Positions 49,596 to 57,069 of a DNA stretch of 64,000 nt are shown here, piece by piece. A program made the translations under genes and the position numbers. Under the pieces are notes generated by a model that worked only from the letters and a program-made list of their open reading frames with translations, was not told the DNA's origin and did not search any database. The stretch lies in NCBI RefSeq assembly GCF_963678635.1, contig NC_087070.1, positions 1,165,588 through 1,229,587 on the forward strand, written 5' to 3'. Position 1 is the stretch's first letter. The number at the start of each line of letters is the position of its first letter. Origin of the DNA: Symsagittifera roscoffensis. Lineage: Eukaryota > Xenacoelomorpha > Acoela > Convolutidae.

Positions 49596-49870
49596 CCAAT
49601 CAGAATCGAGCATTAATTACAAGGAAACTTTTATCTTTTCTGATATCCACCAATCAGAATTGAGCTTCAATAGTCATGTAGTTTTCAACAAATTCAATGT
49701 CCAGCAATCAGAATTGAGCTTCAAAAGTCATGTAATTTTCAACAAATTCAATGTCAACCTATCAGAATTGAGCTTCAAAAAACATGAAATTTTCAGAAAA
49801 TTCAATGTCAACCAATCAGAGTTGAGCTCTTCTTCTCATGAGTTTTTCAACAATTTTTTTAAAATTTGTA
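49596..49870 (+). repeat. 54-bp tandem repeat with CCAATCAGAA
   Basis: Copies start at about 49596, 49650, 49704, 49758 and 49812, each beginning ccaatcagaattgagc (with single changes) and continuing through catgtaattttcaacaaattcaatgtc. Since 54 is 18 codons, a plus frame (49498-49878) stays open with an 18-residue repeat (QSELSF...FNKFNV), which I take as a by-product. The right arm has only one copy. Confidence 0.85.
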
Positions 49871-50041
49871 GATTTTGAGGATACTTTCACAGACATCATT
49901 TGTGTTAATAACCAATCAGAATGAAGTAATCACAGATTTTAAAAAACTTTGTAGATCAGAACCAGACTATGTTCTTGTCTACTTTATTTTGTTTTTTCGA
50001 TATTCAATTCAAATTTTGAAATTTCGATCAAAATTTTTTCG

Positions 50042-50579
50042 ATCTGTTCTATTTCTAACCAGTGAAAAAAGAAATTACCAAAATTTACGTTTTTATAGTT
50101 TTCTTTTTTGTATATTGTAGTATAAGCAACCGGAAGAATTTTGTAGTAACAGTCACCGTAAATGTTTTTTAATTATTTAGAGTCTAATTAGTTTCAAGGA
50201 AAATCATGTAGCCAATAAAAACCTCAAATTAAGGCAGAAAAAAATTGAAAACAACCAATGAAATTCAAAAAATCTAAGAAAATAATGATAATGTTTTCAA
50301 CTAAATATACATTCTTGCTTGTAACTTTCTTAAATTGAGGCAAAATTTAGCTAAATTTTGATTAAAACAGTTATTAAATAAATTTATCTGTAATTTCATA
50401 AACAAATACTGGAAAATCATTTCATAATTGGTTAGTGTTTTATGTCAATTTCGATTAAATTGTATGTTTTGTCTGACTTTTCCTCAGATATTATAGCTCT
50501 AAACATACACCTTAGGGAGCAAAAATAGTTTTGAACCAATAATATTTCAATTACTAAACATGCAAAACATCACAAAGCT
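50042..50579. other. Non-coding stretch in element centre
   Basis: AT-rich. It contains CCAAT words at about 50207 and 50254. No gene is seen. It is the 3' side of the PC4-like gene. Confidence 0.4.
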
Positions 50580-51131
50580 TTACTGAGGCTTACAATTATC
50601 AACAAACAAAAAATCTCCCAAAATTTGGGACAGTTCTTTGAATTCTTTCAAAGTATAGTTGACATATGCAACTTGTTTCCTTGCTTCATTCTCTTTTGCA
50701 GTAAAGAGTCGAATCTGAATGTAGGGTGGCTTGCTCACGTTGTACTTCTTGATTGTGACACACAACCTCCTCATGTTGTACGTTGCTATTTCATATACTC
50801 TATTACAGATGTCGAGCTCCTGATCCATAGTTGTTTCTTTGCCAGGTTTGGCTTCATATATAGGTACGAGTCCAAGGTTTTCAGCATCGTGAATAACAGT
50901 ATTCTGGATTGTCGATAATGCTTCACCCTCTTTTTCACTAAGATAGACTTGTTGAGACTTTTCAAATTGTCCCAAATCATTTATTTTTAATAGTTGAAAG
51001 CACGGTTCCAAGCATATTTTTCCCTTGTAGGATTTTTGGAACCAAACAAATCTCCCAATTACTTTTTGATTTTTTGAAAATTCAATATAGTTGGAACTAT
51101 CAACTTTTCTCGAGTACATTTTGAAGAACAA
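50580..51131 (-). CDS. Protein with two PC4-like domains (inferred)
   Basis: 183 codons, intact, starting MFFKMYSRKVDSSNY. Residues about 20-75 (KVIGRFVWFQKSYKGKICLE, then QQVYLSEKEGEALSTI) and residues about 120-175 (MRRLCVTIKKYN, PYIQIRLFTAKENE, QVAYVNYTLKEFKELSQIL) each follow the order of the PC4/p15 fold: a strand pair, an I-x-I-R-like strand, a K/Q-x-V/A-Y/V strand, then an L-x-x-x-E-x-x-x-L helix. PC4 proteins bind single-stranded DNA and act as transcription coactivators. The assignment rests on pattern only. The gene has no visible intron and faces a plus-strand gene across a 250-bp region with CArG-like motifs. If it is not PC4-like, it is an unknown alpha-beta protein. Confidence 0.6.
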   Translation of the reverse strand: MFFKMYSRKVDSSNYIEFSKNQKVIGRFVWFQKSYKGKICLEPCFQLLKINDLGQFEKSQQVYLSEKEGEALSTIQNTVIHDAENLGLVPIYEAKPGKETTMDQELDICNRVYEIATYNMRRLCVTIKKYNVSKPPYIQIRLFTAKENEARKQVAYVNYTLKEFKELSQILGDFLFVDNCKPQ

Positions 51132-51382
51132 ACCGATCAGATGAGGAGAAATGAGAGAAATGACTTTGAGATTAAATGAAAATGGAAGTAAGCAGTATGA
51201 GTCATCGCCATTTCCATATATGGAAGTAGTACCAAATATGGAAGGATTTCTTTATATGGAAGCTGCGTAGACGTTAATACTACTATATAACTCCACCATT
51301 TTCTGCAAAATCATTTTTCCCAATGGCAGCTTATATGTGTCAAGCTCTTCCCAGCTTTTATTCAGATTGAAATAGTAAATCA
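51132..51382. promoter_or_regulatory. Divergent promoter region with CCATATATGG
   Basis: Between the minus PC4-like gene and the plus gene at 51383. A 14-base perfect palindrome TTCCATATATGGAA (51212-51225) contains CCATATATGG, the CArG-box consensus of SRF/MADS factors. AAATATGGAAGG (about 51235) and TATATGGAAG (about 51255) repeat its right half. Confidence 0.5.
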
Positions 51383-51969
51383 TTGTTTATTTCTGTTTCC
51401 AACGATTTTTACGAAAAATACATAGTAACCCAAGATTATTCCGTCTCTACTCAGGATTCTTTCTGTTCCTTGGGAAATTGCAAATTTAATAAAATTTTAA
51501 TTGGAACTTCCCTTAGCCAAATTCTTCAGAGATTAGACAAATATCAATACATATATCAAGAAATTGATTGTCTTTACACTTTGTACAAGCACAAATTCTT
51601 TTTTTATGTATTGTCACATCAAGTGGGGAAGTCTTCAATCAGCTTAGTTGTGGAGTGCAGCATAATTTACGATGGAAAGGAGCAGAAAAAACACCAAGCA
51701 TATCAAGGAAACGACTTCTTCGCAAAAAGTTCAAAAAACATTATCTAAGTTCTAATCAAAAACTTGCATCTACGCAAACTCTTGGCTCAGCATTTTTAGA
51801 CAAAATTCGTAAAGTACAAAACTCAAAATACGAACATGATTTGTTAAAAATAAATGACTGTTTTTTTGATGGTTATGGATTTGTAAATAGTGATCATGTC
51901 ATTTTTTTCAATAAAAAACTTCTGATATTCCACCTATTTTCTCTCATATGTTTACAAAGTTACCATTAA
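51383..51969 (+). pseudogene. Unknown basic protein gene, frame changed at an A6 run
   Basis: Frame one (51383-51748, 121 codons, MFISVSNDFYEKYIV start) looks protein-like up to about IIYDGKEQKK. Beyond it the more protein-like reading is in the next frame: SISRKRLLRKKFKKHYL, then STQTLGSAFLDKIRK and KYEHDLLKINDCFFDGYG, to 51969. An AAAAAA run at 51686-51691 is a likely slippage point, unless an intron or a programmed shift joins the two. The second half recurs at 53478-53610, so it is the conserved part. No family is recognised. It shares a divergent promoter with the PC4-like gene. Confidence 0.45.
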
Positions 51970-52059
51970 TCACCGAAAAAAAAATCACCGTTGTCAAAAG
52001 CATTTGCAAAAAAATTTTCAAACATGTAAGAAAGATGTATTATTTCTTTTGATTTTCAA

Positions 52060-52245
52060 AAAGTTGCAAAAAACATTTCAATTTTTTTAACAAGTTGTAA
52101 AAAGTGTTTCAATTTTTTTTGACATAATGCGAAAAGTGTTTCAATTTTTTCGACAAAATTTGAAAAGTGTTTTACTTATTTTCGACAAAATGCGAAAAGT
52201 GTTTCAATGTTTTCTACAAAAGGCTAAAAGTGTGTACAAGATGCA
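52060..52245 (+). repeat. About 34-bp A/T minisatellite
   Basis: The phrase gcgaaaagtgtttcaatttt with a following tttcgacaaaat is repeated about five times with variation. A looser relative (gcaaaaattt...caacaag) fills 53700-53960 at the equivalent place in the second duplicate unit. Confidence 0.7.
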
Positions 52246-52439
52246 ATATCGATTAGGTAACTTTTTACTTGTGTACAGTTTTTCTAGTGTTTTTCCGAAT
52301 TTTTGAGCACTAGTTGTAGTTGTTTTTCATTGGTTTACCTTGAACCTCTCATCTATTCTCATAATTAAAATGAAATTGAAGAAAATAATTAATTACAGAA
52401 AACGAAGTCAAAACCAAGCAATCTTTGTTTACAAAAACA

Positions 52440-52930
52440 TTTAATCAAAGAGCTGTCGAGCAGCAGAAGAGTTCTGAAGGTTCTCTATAGAACGCAGAGC
52501 TGGACGAGGTTCCATTGCTGAGGGTTGTTGTGGATCTGGACGCGTCATTGTTTCTGAGAATCCCTCATCTTCATCTATTGTGACGGGGGTTTTCGACTGA
52601 TCCTTCCTCCTCCCAAGGAAAGAGGAAATCGTCGAATAGTTGAGCCAAATATCTAGAGTCAGGAATCTCGGGGTAGTTCATTCCCACATGTTCAGACACT
52701 TCCGCCATCATTTGCATGGTTCCAAGTTGGTTTTCTGTGATGGGAACTTGCATCATATGATGCTCGCTGAAATCCCTTCGCATCACTTCCACCATGTGCC
52801 AGACTTAGATTGGGATGTCCATTCGAGCCAGAAAAACCCCAGAGACTGTTTCTCGCACTTGGATTTTTACTAGATCAGGTGAAAATTCTACAGAGTACAT
52901 AAGGTTGCTGTTTTGCAGTGAGAAGATCAT
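52440..52930 (-). pseudogene. Acidic protein gene, copy 1 (broken)
   Basis: The ATG at 52928-52930 opens a frame that stops at TAA 52805-52807, where copy 2 has CAA. Further on, VEVMRRDF, TENQLG, MNYPEIPDSRY and DDFLFPWEEE match copy 2. An extra C in a CCCCC run near 52585-52590 then shifts the frame. Thus this copy has one nonsense and one frameshift lesion. Function unknown. Confidence 0.7.
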
Positions 52931-53119
52931 TTTCAGCAATAGGATGACTAAAAGAGCAAAAACAAGAAAGAACTGAGAGGAGGGGGAACCTTACAAAAAA
53001 TAAGTTGAAATTAGGATGTTTAGAGCTGAGAGAGGAGGTAGTGGAGGTGGTTTAGTTGAAAATCAAATGATTTTTAGTTAAGAGTGAGGGGTAGCTTCAA
53101 CTGGAATGTGTAGGTTCAA

Positions 53120-53300
53120 CCTATCAGAATGGATTTTCCTTATTTGGATTGTAGCTGTGTCCAATCACATTTCAGATTCCTTTTATGGATTTCTTATAGA
53201 AAACTTGGGTCCAATCGGAAACAAAGCTCCATTTTGATTATTGTCGTTTCCAATCACAAAAATGTTCATTTTTGTTCAAGTTGTCGTATCCAATCAGAGG
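53120..53300 (-). promoter_or_regulatory. CCAATCA box cluster upstream of copy 1
   Basis: CCAATC or one-base variants at 53120, 53161, 53211, 53250 and 53290, at 39-50 base intervals, all in the plus-strand sense and 190-370 bases before the start of the minus-strand gene. CCAAT is the NF-Y core. Confidence 0.55.
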
Positions 53301-53477
53301 AACCTTTTAAGGTTTTAAGTCTTCCAAATAAGTAAAAATATACACAAAAGCAATCGCAAAAATAAATGACCAAAAGTTGTTTGCTGTAAAAATAAGAAAT
53401 ATTGCCGATATAAGTAACAAGAGAAGGAAAATTAATAAAAGTAGCATCTCTGCAATTTTTTCATTTCTGATCAGGAA

Positions 53478-53640
53478 CTTGCGTCCACTCAGAATCTTGA
53501 ATCAGCTTTTTTGGAAAGGATTCGAAAAAAACGAAACTCAAAGTATCGGACTGATTTGTTGAAAATTGTTGATTGTTTCATTGATGGTTATGGTACTGTA
53601 AATGGTAGCGTATCAATTTTTCTATTAATAATTAAATATT
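53478..53640 (+). pseudogene. Second copy of the basic-protein C-terminus
   Basis: Reads STQNLESAFLERIRK and KYRTDLLKIVDCFIDGYG, matching 51775-51890 closely. The N-terminal part present at 51383-51755 is absent here. It is therefore a partial copy produced by the tandem duplication, whose left breakpoint fell inside the gene. Confidence 0.7.
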
Positions 53641-54450
53641 TGCTTATAAAAATCTTGTCAAATTTTTTTTTATTTAAATCAAAAGTTTTTTCATCGAAGA
53701 AATTTGCAATTTTCAACACATGTGCAAAAATTAACTCAATGTTTTTTTCGCAAGATGCAAATTTTGGTTTGATTTTTTCAACACGTTTGCAAAAATTTAA
53801 TTAAACTTTTTTACAAGATGCAAAAACTGTTTTGGTTTTTTCGACAAGTGTGCAAAAATTTTCAACAAATTTTTGTGTTAGATGCAATTTTTTTCGTGGT
53901 TTTTTTGAAAACAAATGCAAAAATCTAACTCATTTTTTCTTATTCATATGCAAAAATTGCAAATTTTTATTGTAAAAAACTTGTTAAATTAATGCTAAAA
54001 ACTTTTCATAATTGCTGATTTTTCATAATTTTTCATAATTTTCATAATTGCTGATTTTTCTAATATTTTTTATCAATATACATGCAAAAGAGAGATTTTT
54101 TTATGATCGAAATTAAAATAAAGATTTTCATTTTGTTTAATTATTAACAGTGCAAGAAAATCCTCTTTCAGTTTTCTTTAAAATGCGAAAATATTTAATG
54201 AAATTTTTCTTAACTTGCGAGATTTTCTTTGATTTTTATTATTAAGTAGGCAAAAAAAAATATGAAAATTTTTGCATGGTGCAAAAATTAATGTAAAGTT
54301 TTTAACATGCTAGCAAAATTTGTTACAATATTTTTTGCCATTTTTCTAACAAAATTTTATAAAACAATTTACCAGATGCTTAATTAGTTTCATTTTTAAC
54401 AAAGTTTTACCTTTGAAATTTCTTAATAAACTTTTCTATGATTTCTTTGT
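53641..54450. other. Low-complexity A/T DNA
   Basis: Runs of tgcaaaaattt, ttttcataatt and poly-T words; no gene. It accounts for most of the extra length of duplicate unit 2. Confidence 0.6.
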
Positions 54451-54524
54451 TCCTATCTCTTGAAAATAAATTTACTAGATACAAAGAAATTTAATTACAA
54501 AGTACAAGACAGTAACCAATTTAT

Positions 54525-55013
54525 TTACAAATCAAAGAGCTGTCGAGCAGCTGAGTTCTCAAAGCTATGCAAGTTCTCAATGGAGCGCAAAGCTGGTCTT
54601 GCCTCCATCACTGGTGGTTCGCTGACTGGAGATCTTGGCTCAGAGAACCCCTCATCATCTTCGATTGTAATTGGGTTGTCCACAGATTCCTCTTCCCAAG
54701 GAAAGAGGAAATCGTCGAATGGTTGAGCCACATATCTAGAGTCCGGAATTTCGGGGTAGTTCATTCCCCCATGCTCGGCCACTTCCTCCATCATTTGCAT
54801 TTCTCCAAGTTGATTCTCTGTAGGGGGTACTTGCGTTATGTGATGTTCGTTGAAATCCCTTCGCATCACTTCTACCATATGCCAGACTTGGATTGGGATG
54901 TCCATTCATGCCAGAAAAACTCGACAAACTGTTTCTCGCACTTGGATTTGTACTAAATCAGCCAAAAATTCCCACGAGAACATAAGGTTGTTGTTTTGTA
55001 CTGAGAAGATCAT
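54525..55013 (-). CDS. Acidic protein gene, copy 2 (unknown family)
   Basis: From the ATG at 54903-54905 a 126-codon frame is intact to 54525: MDIPIQVWHMVEVMRRDF, then TENQLGEMQMMEEV, GMNYPEIPDSRY, DDFLFPWEEE, and an acidic ITIEDDEGFSE segment. It ends near RQLFDL. Upstream, a further 35 codons from an ATG at 55011-55013 are in the same frame but separated by a single TGA (54906-54908). Copy 1 has CGA there, so the original start was probably the upstream one. The acidic, aromatic composition would suit an activation or protein-interaction role; this is inference from composition only. A CCAATCA cluster lies upstream. Confidence 0.55.
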
Positions 55014-55203
55014 TTTGAGCAATATGCTGAGTTGATGAGTAAAAACAAAATTTACCGTTGAGAGGGTGAAAGTTGACTGTGGTTAAGTTGAAATTATTGT
55101 ATTTAGAGCTGAGAGAGGAGGTAGTTGAAGGTAGTTAAGTTGAAAAGAAAATGATTTTTAGTTAAGAGAGAGGGGTATCTTCAACTGGAATGTGTGGGTT
55201 TAA

Positions 55204-55385
55204 CCAATCAGAATGGATTTTCCTTATTTGGATTGTACTCGTGTCCAATCAGATTTTAGTTTCCTTTTATGGAATTCTTATAGAAAACTCGTGTCCAATT
55301 GGAAACAAAGCTCCATTTTACACATTGTCGTTTCCAATCACAAAAAAGTTCATTTTTGTTCAAGTTGTCGTATCCAATCAGAGGA
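55204..55385 (-). promoter_or_regulatory. CCAATCA box cluster upstream of copy 2
   Basis: CCAATCAG at 55204 and 55245, CCAATTGG at 55295, CCAATCAC at 55334 and CCAATCAG at 55374, with the same order and spacing as the copy 1 cluster. The boxes are better preserved than much of the DNA between them. Confidence 0.55.
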
Positions 55386-55585
55386 TTCTTTCAAGGACTT
55401 AAGTCTTCCAAATAAGTAAAAATATACACAAAAGCAATCGCAAAAATAAATGACCAAAAGTTGTTTGTTGTAAAAATAAGAAATATTGCCGATATAAGTA
55501 ACAAAAGAAGAAAAATTACTAAAAGTAGCATCTCCGCAAGTTAATTGAATTTTTTGTATATAAATGATGAGAAATTGTTGATTTT

Positions 55586-56131
55586 TCAACAGATATTCAA
55601 GTTTTTTGATTTTGATGTAGATTTGAGATGATAGATTTGAGATGATAAGTTGATGAATTTTTCAAAGCAAATCTCTGGAAATCTGATAACAAACCTGATC
55701 ATGCAAGATTTTGAACTTTGAAAATATTTTAAAAAATGGAGGAATAAAGAACTTTGCTGGGGAGTTTTGACAATATTGGGAGTTGGGTAGGGAATAAAAA
55801 GAGTCTTTGAAATATTATCGTACGACTTTTTTATTAACTTCAAGTTTTCTAAAATAAATAAAATTTCTTTTCTGGTCAGGTGTAACTCAGCAGTAAGTTT
55901 ATAACTTTGATACGCAATATGTGGATCAAAAATAAATTCTTTGATTGAGTAAGTTTCCCTAAAGAGACCTTTACTTAGTTGAAGAACTCTATTTTGGACA
56001 ACATAAACGTCCAAAAAATTGTGAAAAAAGTAAGAATCTACATCTATTTCATCAATAAGGAAACCACACGGAATTTTTTCTTTTTTCTTGTTGAGTAATT
56101 CAAGGAAGTTCAAATGCTTTTTAATTGACAT
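55586..56131 (-). CDS. Unknown 181-aa protein
   Basis: An intact frame starting MSIKKHLNFLELLNKKKEK, with CGFLIDEIDVDSYFFHNFLD, VQNRVLQLSKGLFRETYS, a DPHIAYQSYKL segment, and a helical LTRKEILFILENLKLIKK. It is basic overall and rich in Leu, Ile and Phe. It has no signal peptide and no motif I can name. It is the last gene before the right arm, on the same strand as the PC4-like and acidic genes. Composition is clearly more protein-like than random frames in this AT-rich DNA. Confidence 0.5.
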   Translation of the reverse strand: MSIKKHLNFLELLNKKKEKIPCGFLIDEIDVDSYFFHNFLDVYVVQNRVLQLSKGLFRETYSIKEFIFDPHIAYQSYKLTAELHLTRKEILFILENLKLIKKSYDNISKTLFIPYPTPNIVKTPQQSSLFLHFLKYFQSSKSCMIRFVIRFPEICFEKFINLSSQIYHLKSTSKSKNLNIC

Positions 56132-56814
56132 TCTTCAAAAATGAATATTTTGGATCCAAAGTTATGTCTAGAAACTGCTTAGTTCTGATTGGTTGAAATT
56201 TTTACTGGAAAATTCTAGAAACTTCGAAGGAATGACGTCATTACCACGAAAAAATTTTGATCGAAATTTCAAAATTTGAATTGAATATCGACAAAAAAAA
56301 CAATATAAACTAGACAAGAAATCTCATTTATCCCACTAGGGTATCAAACTTCAAATCTTAGTTATGTTGGAAAAATTCAATAAAATTCAATTCAATTCAC
56401 ATTAGGAAGTTTCATAAACATAGTCTGGTTCTGATCTACAAACTTTTTTAAAATCTGTGATTACTTCATTCTGATTGGTTATTAACACAAATAATGTCTG
56501 TGAAAGTATCCTCAAAACCTACAAATTTTAAAGAAATTGTTGAAAAATTCATGAGAAGAAGAGCTCTCCTTGTAATTAATGCTCGATTCTGATTGGTTGA
56601 TACTTTTAAAAATTCCATGGTTAGATTGGATGATTTTTATTTCAGCTAGGCTAAATAGCATATCCATTCTGATTTTCTTTCTCGTTAAAAACAATTGGTT
56701 AATAAGTTTGCTGTTTTTATTTACTTTTATTCATTTTTTGAGGCTATTCAACTCACCTTATCCAAAAATTTGGTACATTTTAAATCTCCCATTTAATTTT
56801 TCATTACTATTGAG

Positions 56815-57069
56815 ATGCCTCCACTCAATAGAAACGAAAGAGTTGCATGTCTTGAATGTGGCATGGAATACACTCACAAAGATGCATCAAGACATCGTAG
56901 AAAATGTGGTGTTTTGAAGTGTTCTAACTGTAATTTTCATACTTATAGCAGCGAGGAACTCACTAATCATTTCAAGAAGAAGCATTCTCAGCATAATATT
57001 AAATTATGTGCTCAGCAGACTCCAAACACACTTCAGGAGAAGGTGAAATTTTTAAGTTTTTTTTCTTGA
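56815..57069 (+). CDS. Two-zinc-finger small protein, right-arm copy
   Basis: The inverted duplicate of the left-arm gene. It has the same start, the same CxxC...H...C and C2H2 ligands, and the same possible donor after QEK (gtgaaatt). Survival of an intact frame with ligands unchanged in both arms, while flanking arm DNA has substitutions and indels, hints at selection for the protein. It could be the DNA-binding part of a longer spliced protein. Family unknown; not a classical TFIIIA-type tandem array. Confidence 0.65.
   Translation: MPPLNRNERVACLECGMEYTHKDASRHRRKCGVLKCSNCNFHTYSSEELTNHFKKKHSQHNIKLCAQQTPNTLQEKVKFLSFFS

Larger units (their letters stand above)
45567..50041 (+). repeat. Left arm of the large inverted repeat
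   Basis: 4475 bp. From outside in: end block, 13-G tract with the ggggcagttcagcc flank, seven-copy 20-nt motif array, ATGGTAAG words, a patch of ttgcaaaaatttcaag repeats (about 46450-46600), non-coding AT-rich DNA, zinc-finger gene (minus), and a 54-bp repeat block. Relative to the right arm it lacks a 151-bp segment near its outer end and has extra 54-bp repeat units. Confidence 0.92.
51755..55545. repeat. Tandem duplication of a two-gene unit
   Basis: Unit 1 (51755-53465) and unit 2 (53468-55545) share, in order: the STQ..SAF coding end (plus), an A/T minisatellite, the acidic-protein gene (minus), and a CCAATCA promoter block ending with aaaatgaccaaaagttgtttg. Offsets are 1713 bases at the start and 2093 at the end because unit 2 has about 380 extra bases of low-complexity DNA at 53650-54450. 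Confidence 0.85.

Noticed and set aside
49498-49878. 126-codon plus frame with an 18-residue repeat.
   Set aside because: It is a by-product of the 54-bp tandem repeat; the same frame shrinks to 60 codons in the other arm.
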